DNA from: Sinorhizobium sp.
Lineage (GTDB): Bacteria > Pseudomonadota > Alphaproteobacteria > Rhizobiales > Rhizobiaceae
Assembly (NCBI GenBank): GCA_031178305.1
Contig: JAPSJG010000001.1
Coordinates: forward strand, 1 to 64,000
Length of the DNA: 64,000 nucleotides
Direction: 5' to 3'
Shown here: positions 36,599 through 45,319 of the stretch, one piece after another
Numbering within the stretch: position 1 is the first letter of the stretch
Layout: the number at the start of each line of letters is the position of its first letter
The notes under the pieces: model-generated
What the model saw: only the letters and a program-made list of their open reading frames with translations
Databases searched by the model: none
What the model was told of the DNA's origin: nothing
Made by a program: the position numbers and the translations under genes

Positions 36599-37792
36599 GT
36601 CTCCGATCACAAGTGCTTCCGCATTGTGCTGTGTAAGGCGCTGTATTCCCTTTAGCGTGGCCTCGGTCCCCAGACTCGTCACCTCGATCTTGGTCGGCCC
36701 CGTCAATCCATTGACGACATCTCGGACCTTCGGCAGAATCATCGCGTTCTGCCCGATACCGCCGCCGAGCACCACCAGTCCCGGATCGAGCACCGAAACA
36801 CAGGCCGCAACCAGCCTTCCAACATTTTCGGCGTGTCGATCGACATGGTCGCGTGCAACGGCATGTCCTTCCCGCGCCAATGAAAACAGGGAAAAAGCAT
36901 CTTTCGGAGATGCTTCTCCTTCCGGCCACTCGAGCGAAACGCGCTGCATCAGGCTCTCCGATCCCAAATAGTCTTCCAGCGCCTCTCTACACGGCTGAAT
37001 ATCTGGTGCCCAAGGGAACGGAAGCGAACTGATTTCTCCCGCACCCCCATTCCGTCCGCGAACCAATTCGCCGCGCAACACGATCCCCATACCCACTTTG
37101 ACGCCGACCTGTATATAAACGAAATCGGCTGCATTCGCCGCGATCCCAAATGCACTTTCCGCTATCGCGGCGCAGTTCACGTTGTTTTCTAGGATGATAG
37201 GGATATCCAAGCTTGCGATCGATTGCGATATATGGGGATAGAGCGCGGCTATCTCTTCGGACGAGGAGATTTGCTTTTCCACCTTTGTCGGAAGAGCTAT
37301 GCCAATTGCTCGCAAAGGCCCCCAATTATCCTGCGTGGCCAGGCGGACGTCGTTCAGCGCTTGGGCGACTGCCCGCTCCAGTTCGGGCGTGAACCGGCGT
37401 TGATCAGAGCTTAAATGATAGCCACCACTATAGAGAATACGATTGTCGAGCGTCGATACTTTCAGGCGCACATTGGTTGAACCGGCATCAATGGCGATAG
37501 CGTGACCAACCCCGGCGCCTAACCTATACATAACGGCTTTTCGGCCTGTGCCGCGCTGCCGCAAACCGACCATCTCAACATAGCCCAGACGGTCCAAATC
37601 TTCCATTGCGATGGACATGGTGGGGCGAGACAACCCAAGCCGTTCAGCCAGTTCTGGGCGCGTAGCCGAACCGCCCCGGGCCAACATGCGAAAAACAGCG
37701 CGAGCGCTTGCTGTCAGCTTTGGAGTGTCGGTTGGCGTATCTAAAAGTGACGTCAAAGAAAACCCAATTTGATAAGCGGAATGCGAGCCCAA
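36587..37792 (-). CDS. ROK-family transcriptional regulator (NagC/XylR-like)
   Basis: This 401-aa repressor has an N-terminal winged helix (LARGGSATRPELAERLGLSR, then PTMSIAMEDLDRLGY, about residues 38-75) and a ROK domain (AIAIDAGSTNVRLKVSTL; LVVLGGGIGQNA). The usual ROK zinc motif C-x-C-G-x2-G-C-x-E is not visible: the region reads GAGEISSLPFPWAPDIQPCRE. Convergent with the kinase/SIS operon, it is the only regulator in this module and so the likely ligand of the paired TTWGTWA sites. Confidence 0.88.
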   Translation of the reverse strand: MGSHSAYQIGFSLTSLLDTPTDTPKLTASARAVFRMLARGGSATRPELAERLGLSRPTMSIAMEDLDRLGYVEMVGLRQRGTGRKAVMYRLGAGVGHAIAIDAGSTNVRLKVSTLDNRILYSGGYHLSSDQRRFTPELERAVAQALNDVRLATQDNWGPLRAIGIALPTKVEKQISSSEEIAALYPHISQSIASLDIPIILENNVNCAAIAESAFGIAANAADFVYIQVGVKVGMGIVLRGELVRGRNGGAGEISSLPFPWAPDIQPCREALEDYLGSESLMQRVSLEWPEGEASPKDAFSLFSLAREGHAVARDHVDRHAENVGRLVAACVSVLDPGLVVLGGGIGQNAMILPKVRDVVNGLTGPTKIEVTSLGTEATLKGIQRLTQHNAEALVIGDGAE

Positions 37793-37906
37793 CGTCGCAG
37801 CTGAGAGCAGCCGACATTATTCCGACCCACCACTTTCATCAACGCGATCCAGGAAAATGTCAAATAGTGCTCGCTCTTCTCTAAGGGTCATGCGAAGTGG
37901 GGCAGG

Positions 37907-37996
37907 TCACTGGGCAAGATCGACACCATCGACTTGTTCGTCCTTGAGGGCGGCAACCGACGCTTTCGCGTTGAAGGCGGGGCTGTAGTTGCGGCA
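37907..37996 (-). mobile_element. remnant of an IS3-family transposase OrfA
   Basis: The minus strand reads YSPAFNAKASVAALKDEQ and then VDLAQ before a TGA (37907-37909). This matches the N-terminal HTH segment of IS3/IS407-type OrfA proteins (consensus of the form YSPEFKAKVALEALKGE...LAQ). Only about 30 codons remain. The rest of the 37793-38183 gap has no recognisable gene. Confidence 0.6.
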
Positions 37997-38148
37997 CGTC
38001 GACTCGTCACCATGCTGTCTGTTCCCGGCACGCGGCCGTGTTCATGAGCCGAGAGCCAAATATCTCCACCCTTCAATTCCCGAGCCCCCTCTCTCCCAGT
38101 AGGCACCCTTCCATATGGCGCCGCGCGACTCTTCGAGCGTGCTCTAGG

Positions 38149-38219
38149 TTCGCTCTTGTCTGACGTCACTTGCTTTACTTCTTCTAACTGAAGAACGTCT
38201 GGCACACTCCAGAGATCCG
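38149..38219. repeat. 70-bp imperfect direct repeat, right copy
   Basis: Same orientation as 29830-29899. It covers the spacer and the last 11 sense codons of the minus-strand PLP enzyme gene. The two copies bracket the whole transporter/kinase/SIS/ROK module. Confidence 0.7.
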
Positions 38220-39434
38220 GTCATCGTCAGACAGAACGTAAAACTGCCGCCAGCGGTCGAAGCAGGTACATGGATGAGATATCCCAAACGAGATTACATC
38301 GCCGATGCTTAGGCTTGAAGAGGCATCAAAGCGTAGATAGGCATGTTGGTCGTTAAGTTTGAACACGGACATCAACGAGGGATCGTGTTCAGGATCTCGG
38401 AGCCCGTCACGGAAAACCGCAAGCGGAACTGGCATGCCTTGGTCAAACGAGACGTCCCGCATCCCAAATCCGCAAATTGCAAGGCCGGGCTCCGGAATGG
38501 ATAGAATCTCAGCCCAGAGCTTTAACGCGGGCCTAAAGGAATGCTCAGCGGAAACTCTGTCTTTTCCGACAAGCAAGCCGCCTCGCTGGTCCATTGCGGA
38601 CAGCCCCCGTCGATAAATTCCGTGATCATAAAAGAAAATAGCACCACTTCTTAGAAGCAGGAATGAGTTCGCATCCTTCTCCACGACTGGTCGAAGCGCT
38701 TCAATCACGCGGTCGAAATAGAGGGAGCCCCCGGCAGAGATTATAAGGGCGTCTGCAGGCGCTATCCGACGCAGATGCAAAAAAAGGCGGGACACAAGGG
38801 CAAGCAACGCATCGATACTCTCGATGCGCGCCATTTCTGTAAGTCCCTCCACGGAGCCTTCATAAGTGGCAACACCTCGCAGGACCAACATTGGGTCGCG
38901 CAGGATTGCTTCGGCTACTAAGTGGGCAGACTCAAAGGTACGTGCGCCGCTGCGACCCGCACCCACTTCCACAAGTACCGGTATTGAAGATTCTGCTGTG
39001 GCTGCGGCGGCACTGAGCACTACCACCGCTGCAACTGAGTCCGCGATGCAAACAATTTCGCATTCCGGAAATTCCTTCTGCAATGCCGCGAGTCTTGGAG
39101 CATTCCGCAAGCCGCCCAGCCCGTTCGCAATCAGGATCCTACTGATACCGTGAGAAAGCATCGCTTCGGCTTGTTGGAGGTTGGCAACAGTAGCCGCCCA
39201 CGCGCCAGCTTCGATGAGATCAGCAGCAATGTCGGCTGACATTGGTGTCTTGGCGTGAGGCGCAATCCTAACACCTGCGGCACGAGCATATTCCAGGAAG
39301 AAATCGCGGTTATGGCAGTATGCGGTCTCGTCTACTGTCAGAGCAGGCAGCAACACCTCGCACGCAGACGGGCGTAATCCAACGACGGACGAAATCGTGT
39401 GGTGAAATTGTCCCAGCGGCATTCGGTACCTCAT
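38184..39434 (-). CDS. D-threonine aldolase / D-serine dehydratase-type PLP enzyme (alanine racemase N-terminal fold)
   Basis: This 416-aa type III PLP enzyme has the Schiff-base Lys62 in RIAPHAKTPMS, a barrel with VLVEVGAGRSGARTFES, and the C-terminal metal-binding His/Cys motif SHPCTCFDRW near residue 385. Members split D-threonine or other beta-hydroxy D-amino acids, or deaminate D-serine. The ATG overlaps the EamA stop (ATGA), so it is the last gene of a four-gene unit with the aminotransferase, class II aldolase and exporter. The 3' end lies inside the right copy of the direct repeat. Confidence 0.82.
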   Translation of the reverse strand: MRYRMPLGQFHHTISSVVGLRPSACEVLLPALTVDETAYCHNRDFFLEYARAAGVRIAPHAKTPMSADIAADLIEAGAWAATVANLQQAEAMLSHGISRILIANGLGGLRNAPRLAALQKEFPECEIVCIADSVAAVVVLSAAAATAESSIPVLVEVGAGRSGARTFESAHLVAEAILRDPMLVLRGVATYEGSVEGLTEMARIESIDALLALVSRLFLHLRRIAPADALIISAGGSLYFDRVIEALRPVVEKDANSFLLLRSGAIFFYDHGIYRRGLSAMDQRGGLLVGKDRVSAEHSFRPALKLWAEILSIPEPGLAICGFGMRDVSFDQGMPVPLAVFRDGLRDPEHDPSLMSVFKLNDQHAYLRFDASSSLSIGDVISFGISHPCTCFDRWRQFYVLSDDDRISGVCQTFFS

Positions 39435-40300
39435 CCTTCATGACTTGGTGTGGAACGACTCGCGAGTGCGATGACGCCAGCAATGGTGATGAACAGTGAC
39501 CCTACCAGCATGCCCAAATCGGGGAGTTCTCCCCAAACGATAAAGCCAGCTACGATTGATAAAGGCACTGCAGCGTAACGAAACGGAGCTATCTCAGCGA
39601 GTGTAGCAATGCGCGTTGCCTGCACAAAAATCCAAGTACCTGCCGCAGCGAAAATTCCTGCATATGCAAGAAGGATGAAATCCTGAGGGGTCATCGGTAG
39701 ATAACCCCGAGCAGCAATTATAGGTGCAACAAAGACTGGTACCGAGAGCGTCGTTAAGAGGGCCACAAGGCCGGATGGAACATCCGCCGATGTGTGTCGA
39801 GTAAACAGATCTCGGGCACTAAGGAGGAGGGTAGCAGAGCATGCGAGAAACATTGGTAAATTAACGCCGGTGGAGACCGGCCGTGCGAAAATCAATACGC
39901 CGGTGAACCCAAGCATCACACTGATTGCAAGCCTTCCCGTCAGCCGTTCACGGAAGATTAGGGCCCCAGTGCCTGCAGAAATAACGGGTGCTAGCATCAT
40001 GATGGCCGTTAATGTCGCCAGCGGCATCTCAGCAAGGGCAAAGACGAAGGCGAGACTTGCAAGCCCATCACAAGCAGATCTGATCATTACTGCCGGCATT
40101 AACGCATGCTTCCAGCTGTAATTAGTACCAGTGAACCGCAAGAGTACGAGAAGCGAGGCGGCGCCGATTACGCCTCGAACCATCATGATCTGAAGGGTAT
40201 CGAGACTCTCGGTCAGCAGCTTGGTGGCGACGTCATTCTGTATGTAGAGAGTCATGGCGAGGACAACGAGCGCCGCGCCTTTAAGGGCTTGGTTTTTCAT
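39431..40300 (-). CDS. EamA/DMT-family transporter
   Basis: This 289-aa integral membrane protein has about ten hydrophobic helices in two EamA repeats (FALAEMPLATLTAIMMLAPV; EIAPFRYAAVPLSIVAGFIV). DMT proteins typically export amino acids or metabolites. It starts 3 bp after the class II aldolase stop and overlaps the PLP enzyme gene, so the unit is tightly coupled. Its substrate is unknown; removal of toxic amino acid intermediates is plausible. Confidence 0.85.
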   Translation of the reverse strand: MKNQALKGAALVVLAMTLYIQNDVATKLLTESLDTLQIMMVRGVIGAASLLVLLRFTGTNYSWKHALMPAVMIRSACDGLASLAFVFALAEMPLATLTAIMMLAPVISAGTGALIFRERLTGRLAISVMLGFTGVLIFARPVSTGVNLPMFLACSATLLLSARDLFTRHTSADVPSGLVALLTTLSVPVFVAPIIAARGYLPMTPQDFILLAYAGIFAAAGTWIFVQATRIATLAEIAPFRYAAVPLSIVAGFIVWGELPDLGMLVGSLFITIAGVIALASRSTPSHEG

Positions 40301-40303
40301 CGC

Positions 40304-41044
40304 CTACCGCCGGTAGGACCTGTCGATCCGGTCAAGAAGACGCAAGTGGGCGTCCCATTCTAATGCGAGATCGCCATCGTCGAATGAGACGATGTCTGCC
40401 TGCTCGGCCACCCTCGACCTGACCGACACGTCAGGCAGTTTTATCTCGCGATTCATCGAAAGCGTCGCGACCTGGATTTCGCAAGCGAGATTGAGATAAT
40501 ACATTAGGTTGAACGCCTCCGCGACACTGCGTCCAACGGTCAGGAGGCCGTGGTTTCGAAGGACAAGGGCTCGCTTGTTCCCGAGGTCGGCGATAATGCG
40601 ATCGCGCTCTTCAAGATCAAGCGCAATGCCCTCGTAGTCGTGATACGCGACATGCGGCTCTAGGCCTAGAGCGATCTGATTCAGAGGAAGAAGCCCTTCC
40701 TGCAGGCTGGAAACGGCCATGCCCGCTTTTGTGTGCGTGTGAATGACGCAGAGTGCATCATGTCGCGCACTGTGGATGGCGCTGTGGATTACGAACCCCG
40801 CTCTGTTCACCCGGTAGGGATTGTCTACGATCTTGTTTCCGTCGAGATCAATCGTGACCAGCGAAGAGGCACTGATTTCCTCCCAGAGCAAACCGTAAGG
40901 ATTGATGAGGAAGCGGCTGTCCTGATCCGGCAGCCGAAGAGTGGCGTGTGTGTAGATAAGATCTGCCATGCGGTAATGGGCTATCAAACGGTAGCACGCC
41001 GCGAGTTCGACCCGGTGCTTCCATTCTGCGCTGTGCAAATGCAT
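40304..41044 (-). CDS. class II aldolase/adducin family protein
   Basis: This 246-aa protein has zinc-binding VIHTHTKAG and VLRNHGLLTVG histidine motifs, giving the family's metal centre. Related enzymes are L-fuculose-phosphate aldolase and 3-oxo-tetronate-phosphate decarboxylase. It lies between the aminotransferase and the EamA transporter in one operon and may cleave or decarboxylate the keto acid made by the aminotransferase. Confidence 0.85.
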   Translation of the reverse strand: MHLHSAEWKHRVELAACYRLIAHYRMADLIYTHATLRLPDQDSRFLINPYGLLWEEISASSLVTIDLDGNKIVDNPYRVNRAGFVIHSAIHSARHDALCVIHTHTKAGMAVSSLQEGLLPLNQIALGLEPHVAYHDYEGIALDLEERDRIIADLGNKRALVLRNHGLLTVGRSVAEAFNLMYYLNLACEIQVATLSMNREIKLPDVSVRSRVAEQADIVSFDDGDLALEWDAHLRLLDRIDRSYRR

Positions 41045-41064
41045 TGGTGTGCACTCCTCGTCGT

Positions 41065-42249
41065 TCAGGCGTCGTGATTGAGCAGTTCAAGTAGCCGCTC
41101 AGCCGCGGTCGCGAGATCCTCCGTTTCGCGGGCAAAGCAAAGCCGAAAGTAGCCTTCGCCGGCCATGCCAAACGCCCGCCCTGGTGCCAGCCCAACGCCA
41201 GTTTCCCGCAACAATCTTCCGGCGAATGCCGTCGAATCAGCGACCCCGTCGATGCCGAAAAACAAGTAAAAGGCGCCGGCAGGCGCAAAGTGTATGCGGG
41301 AAGAGGTTGCGAGAACCGAGGAGACTCTTTCAAGCCCTCTGCGGCACCGCTCCAGCTGCGCCGCCAGAAATGCCTCGCCATCGTTTAGCGCCGTACAGGC
41401 AGCGCGCTGCATGAACACTGCGACGCCCGAAGTCGAATACTGGATCAGATTTTCAATGGCTGGCCCGAGCGCTACCGGCGCTTCGATCCAACCAATCCTC
41501 CAGCCGGTCATCGCCCAATTTTTTGAGAAGGTGTTAACGAAAAGAACGCGGTCTTCTCCCGTGATAAGTGAATGGAGCGACGGTGCGGCCAAGGCCTTGG
41601 AATAGGTAAAACGGCCATAAACCTCGTCCGCGATTATCCAGAGGCCATGCTTCCGAGAAAGATCCAGTATAGCCTGCAGAAGTAAAGGACCAGCGGTCCA
41701 ACCAGTCGGGTTTGAAGGCGAATTCAAGAAAATCGCGCGGGTTTTGGGTGAGATCGAGGCCTCGAGCAAAGCGAGGTCCAGAATCCAACCGGTTGGGTCG
41801 AACTGCATGGCGACCTCACGGACGTGGGCGCCGGCTACTCCGACAGCTGCGGAGAAGTTCGGCCACGCAGGGGTGGGCACCAAGATCTCGTCGCCTACCC
41901 CTGCCACGACCCGAACCGCAAGTTGGATTGCCTGCATTCCAGAGCCCGTGACAAAGAAACGGCCGGGTTCAAATTGCTTTCCGAAGAGCCCGTGATAGAC
42001 ACGATCATGATATTGGGCGAGCGCGCGGCGAAGCTCAGGGATACCCGGCTGCGGCATGTAAAACGTTTCGCCCCGCTCAAGTGCCGCGGCCGCCGCGTGA
42101 CAGATGACGGCGGGCGTCGGCAGATCGCCCTCTCCGACCCAAAGAGGAATGATGTCGGAGCGTCCAAAACCGTGCTTCATGACCGCAGCGATGCCGCTCG
42201 CTGGTGCCGCAACGGCTTGTGGGCTGATGGACAATGGGGGGCTGATCAT
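41065..42249 (-). CDS. class I/II pyridoxal-phosphate aminotransferase
   Basis: This 394-aa fold-type I aminotransferase has PLP-binding Lys in FVNTFSKNWAMTGWRIGW, the Asn/Pro site SPSNPTGW and DEVYGRFTY. A C-terminal Arg in YFRLCFARETEDL is expected to hold the substrate carboxylate. It resembles aspartate/methionine-type aminotransferases. It is the first gene of the four-gene minus-strand operon, downstream of a terminator at 42274. Confidence 0.88.
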   Translation of the reverse strand: MISPPLSISPQAVAAPASGIAAVMKHGFGRSDIIPLWVGEGDLPTPAVICHAAAAALERGETFYMPQPGIPELRRALAQYHDRVYHGLFGKQFEPGRFFVTGSGMQAIQLAVRVVAGVGDEILVPTPAWPNFSAAVGVAGAHVREVAMQFDPTGWILDLALLEASISPKTRAIFLNSPSNPTGWTAGPLLLQAILDLSRKHGLWIIADEVYGRFTYSKALAAPSLHSLITGEDRVLFVNTFSKNWAMTGWRIGWIEAPVALGPAIENLIQYSTSGVAVFMQRAACTALNDGEAFLAAQLERCRRGLERVSSVLATSSRIHFAPAGAFYLFFGIDGVADSTAFAGRLLRETGVGLAPGRAFGMAGEGYFRLCFARETEDLATAAERLLELLNHDA

Positions 42250-42273
42250 TATTAGCTCCGGATCGCAGAAAAA

Positions 42274-42310
42274 CGGGCCAACGACCAGGCAGAGACGGTC
42301 CGTCGGCCCG
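42274..42310 (-). terminator. Rho-independent terminator on the minus strand
   Basis: On the minus strand an interrupted stem (CGGGCC...GGACC / GGTC...GGCCCG) is followed directly by GTTTTTC. It separates the orphan-protein gene (stop 42344) from the aminotransferase operon. Confidence 0.7.
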
Positions 42311-42343
42311 CAAAGCGCGCCTTGAAAAGGCGTCGGGGAAGAC

Positions 42344-42799
42344 TTACTGGTGATCGTAAGGATTGCCGCGCGTCACGAAGGGAACAATACTAATTTGTCC
42401 GCTTTCATCGGACCGGTAACCGCGTACGCCAGCATAGGAAATCTTGTTGGCGTCCAGGAGATTCTTCGCTGCCTCTTCTTGGCCTTCGGGTACGTAAAGG
42501 AAGAAAATGCGCGTTTCGTATTCTGGTAGAGGATCGCCTGCTTCAGAAGCTGCCTTCCACAGTGGCACCTTGGCCGGATCAAGAGCCTCCTCGACGTCGC
42601 CGATCTCGCGGGTCTTGCCATCGGAGTCGATGACGACAATATCGGGGTAGTAATCTCCCGAAGGACCGGGAACCGCCCGCTTCTTCTCCGGAGCGTTGGT
42701 CAATGTCGTATAGTTTGCCGGCCAGGTCGTCTGGCCTGGAAATGGAAAGCGGTTGGCCGCAACGAAGGCGACAACCTCATCATGTGAGGGTATTGGCAT
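42344..42799 (-). CDS. orphan protein, 151 aa, unknown function
   Basis: I do not recognise this family. The product begins MPIPSHDEVVAFVAANRFPF, has a proline-rich middle, then PDIVVIDSDGKTREIGDVE, a long loop, and ends VRGYRSDESGQISIVPFV. The PD-x-E...E-x-D spacing vaguely recalls restriction-like nucleases, but the usual Lys is missing, so that is weak. AGGAGA precedes ATG 42799. It lies 43 bp after the M20 amidohydrolase gene and before a terminator, so the two form one transcript, and a link to the same substrate is the best inference. Confidence 0.7.
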   Translation of the reverse strand: MPIPSHDEVVAFVAANRFPFPGQTTWPANYTTLTNAPEKKRAVPGPSGDYYPDIVVIDSDGKTREIGDVEEALDPAKVPLWKAASEAGDPLPEYETRIFFLYVPEGQEEAAKNLLDANKISYAGVRGYRSDESGQISIVPFVTRGNPYDHQ

Positions 42800-42842
42800 C
42801 TTGTTCTCCTTGTAGGCTTGTTGAATTTGCCGGATGACCTTC

Positions 42843-44429
42843 TCAACGTACGGACCATTCCGGACCGCGGGGCGTGTCGATCCATTCCGGCCAGCGATAG
42901 TCCACTGGCGCTTGGAAGTCCGAAGGAAGCTGGGGCGGCACCCACCGCGAACCGCCGACACCGCCGCCGGTTCTTTCGCGAAATTCCTGCTGGGCGCGCT
43001 CGAGGGCTGCCCGATCGGTCATCATGTCGAGGATCGTAGTGGAGATGACGTCCGCCGCCTTGCTCCACATCGGGTCGATGCAGGCCGGATGGCCATTCAT
43101 GGCGTGCCGCAGCCACTCGCCGTAGCGCTTGCCAGCTGGATCCGGCTTGAGCGTGGGACGGGCGACATAAAGGCGGACCGTGGGCGCATGCCACGTATAC
43201 TCAACATAGTCGTCCGCGGCGTAATTGAGCTGCCATGGGGGCAGCTGCTGGCGGAAGGCGGCTTCGGCCTCCTGCGGCGGGGTCAGCCGCATCATGTTGT
43301 CGATGAACGGCTCGTTCATTGGCTCGATGCCGTGATTGCGCTGTCCCTCGCGGGCGAACTGCTTGGCCGCATCGCTCCATACGGGCGCGCCGAGCTTTTC
43401 GAAATTGCGGAACGTCAGTTCGGCAAGCGCATGATTGGGTAGGCCCGCGCGGGTCTTGGTAATCCAGTCCGCACGCCACGTGCAATGGGTCATCGCAGCG
43501 ATGTGCTCGGCGTTGCGATCGAGCACGGAGAAGACGGTCTCGCACATTTCCAGCGTCGGAGCGCGCATGGAGTACTGTATCTGCGAATAGGCGGGCGCGA
43601 GGTTGTCGGCCGCCGCCTGCCCCGCGACGGGAATGAATTCATTGAGGGTCCAAGTACCGGTGTGCGGCAGCATGGATTCCTTCATCATCTTCGAATTCGT
43701 GTACATGAGGCACACGGCGTCGATGGCACCCGGCGCGCGCGCGCTCGCATGGGCATGCGCTACGCCACCGCCGCGACTCTGGTCGAGCCAGGTCTCCGGA
43801 TGGTCGCATTCGAACGTGTAGATCCGGCTCCAGTATGGCGCGCTGGTCGTATCCCAGAAGCAGCCGTTGGTGAGCGCGTTGAAGGAATGCGGATGAAAAC
43901 TGATCGCGGCATCCAGCCCGTCGTAGTAGCCGTGGGCGGCGTGGACCGGCTTCGAACCGCACATCTTTTCGGCCGGCTCACCGAAAAAGCGCAGGGTGCC
44001 GGTGATGCCATGCGCTTCCATGGCCTTCTTGGCAGCCAGAAAGCCCGCGAAGGCTCCCAGACCGAGGGCGGAATGGGGATCGGTGTGACCGGCGGCATGT
44101 TTCGTCGTCCCCGGTCGTGGCGCGCGGTGAGGCGCGGCGACCTGGGACTGGCCGGGCACCGCATCGTATTCGGCATAGCCGCCGATGACCGGCCCGTCGC
44201 CGTTCGACCAGGTTGCACAGAAGGCCGTCGGCATGCCCGCAGACCCCTGCTCGACTTCGAACCCCTCCTCGCGGAGTCGGTCAATGTACCACTTTGAGGA
44301 ACGATACTCGCGCCAGGAAGGCTCGTGGAATGACCAGATCGTCTGATGCCAGGCCGAAAGAAGCGAGCGATTTTCATCGAGCCAGTTCAGCGCGTGGTTT
44401 TGAGCGGCGGAAAAGTTGCTTCTGGTCAT
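42843..44429 (-). CDS. M20D-family amidohydrolase, AbgB-like
   Basis: This 528-aa metallopeptidase-fold hydrolase has the metal site TKHAAGHTDPHSALGLGAF, EPAEKMCGSKPVHAAHGYYD, and a lid domain with long internal insertions. That makes it close in length and motifs to AbgB (p-aminobenzoyl-glutamate hydrolase subunit B). It should cleave an amide of an amino acid. Start ATG 44429 with GGGAG was chosen; codons further upstream read through an (AG)10 tract. A palindrome at 44612-44625 matching one before the TetR gene suggests TetR control. Confidence 0.85.
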   Translation of the reverse strand: MTRSNFSAAQNHALNWLDENRSLLSAWHQTIWSFHEPSWREYRSSKWYIDRLREEGFEVEQGSAGMPTAFCATWSNGDGPVIGGYAEYDAVPGQSQVAAPHRAPRPGTTKHAAGHTDPHSALGLGAFAGFLAAKKAMEAHGITGTLRFFGEPAEKMCGSKPVHAAHGYYDGLDAAISFHPHSFNALTNGCFWDTTSAPYWSRIYTFECDHPETWLDQSRGGGVAHAHASARAPGAIDAVCLMYTNSKMMKESMLPHTGTWTLNEFIPVAGQAAADNLAPAYSQIQYSMRAPTLEMCETVFSVLDRNAEHIAAMTHCTWRADWITKTRAGLPNHALAELTFRNFEKLGAPVWSDAAKQFAREGQRNHGIEPMNEPFIDNMMRLTPPQEAEAAFRQQLPPWQLNYAADDYVEYTWHAPTVRLYVARPTLKPDPAGKRYGEWLRHAMNGHPACIDPMWSKAADVISTTILDMMTDRAALERAQQEFRERTGGGVGGSRWVPPQLPSDFQAPVDYRWPEWIDTPRGPEWSVR

Positions 44430-44478
44430 AGGCGCTCCCGGTTCCATCTCCAAGGCACAGCTATCCGCTGCCGCCCTC

Positions 44479-44499
44479 AGAGAGAGAGAGAGAGAGAGA
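44479..44499. repeat. (AG)10 dinucleotide tract in the amidohydrolase leader
   Basis: Ten AG units lie about 50 bp upstream of the amidohydrolase start, between the TetR operator and the ribosome-binding site. Slippage here would change leader spacing but not the reading frame of the chosen start. Confidence 0.9.
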
Positions 44500-44611
44500 C
44501 GGCCGCTACGCATCGAGGCGGGTCAGAAAGTTTCAGGTTGGCCCGGCGGATATGCCGTGCAGGCCGAGAGCTATGCATAGGGGATACGGGCAGGCGGTGC
44601 AAGCACAATTA

Positions 44612-44625
44612 TGGAGTGGACTCCA
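44612..44625. promoter_or_regulatory. TetR-type operator, site 1
   Basis: The 14-bp inverted repeat TGGAGT-N2-ACTCCA lies between the TetR stop and the amidohydrolase gene. With its flank it matches site 2 (45320) at 16 of 21 bases, placing the M20 gene under the same regulator. Confidence 0.6.
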
Positions 44626-44632
44626 AATTTGT

Positions 44633-45259
44633 TTACGCAGGGTCGTCGACCACCCCGCGAAGCACCATTTCCAGGTGCGGGATCCCCCACTCGCGCATAG
44701 CTTCCGGAGTCATCGCGCTTGAGGTGACAAGCCGTGCGAGCGCAGCGCTGCCGATTCCAAGAAGCAGGTCGCACAGAACCGAAAGGTCGACGTCCGCCTT
44801 TATGCGACCGCTCTGCTGGTAAGCGGAGAGCATGCGCATATATTGGCGCCGCAGCAGGAGGTCGAGGCGCTTTCCGGTCCTGTGGGCGACGCCCCCGGTA
44901 TCCAGGAACTGCGCCGACATGACGACCCTCCAGCATTCGCGGGTGAGGTGGCGGACAGCTTGGTCCGCCAGGAGCCGCTCGAAGGTTAGAATACCCTTTA
45001 CCGGATCGTCCGGCAGGTTCTCCAAGAACTTGCGGCGCTCCGGTAGTGCTGCCCGCACGTGGCGTAGCGCTATTTCCATCAGCAAGTTTGGCTTGTTCTT
45101 GAAGTAGTTGTAGACCGACGCAGGCGCCACGGAAGCCAACTCGGCGATTTCCTCGATCTTCGTGATCTCATAGCCTTGCTCTCGAAACAGGGCATCAGCC
45201 GCGTCGAGCACTTGCTCTACGCGCTTGTTCCGATGCTTCTCTCTCAAACCTCCGGTCAT
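44633..45259 (-). CDS. TetR-family transcriptional regulator
   Basis: This 208-aa regulator has an N-terminal HTH (IEEIAELASVAPASVYNYFK, about residues 35-54) and an all-helical ligand domain. It lies upstream of the M20 gene on the same strand and is divergent from the deacetylase and transporter genes at 45476. Matching inverted repeats occur before the M20 gene and in its own promoter region, so it probably represses both directions. Confidence 0.88.
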   Translation of the reverse strand: MTGGLREKHRNKRVEQVLDAADALFREQGYEITKIEEIAELASVAPASVYNYFKNKPNLLMEIALRHVRAALPERRKFLENLPDDPVKGILTFERLLADQAVRHLTRECWRVVMSAQFLDTGGVAHRTGKRLDLLLRRQYMRMLSAYQQSGRIKADVDLSVLCDLLLGIGSAALARLVTSSAMTPEAMREWGIPHLEMVLRGVVDDPA

Positions 45260-45319
45260 TGCCTATCCTTCCACGCGGCGATCCATGGAGATCGCCAAAA
45301 TTAACTTGGTCTCTATTTT

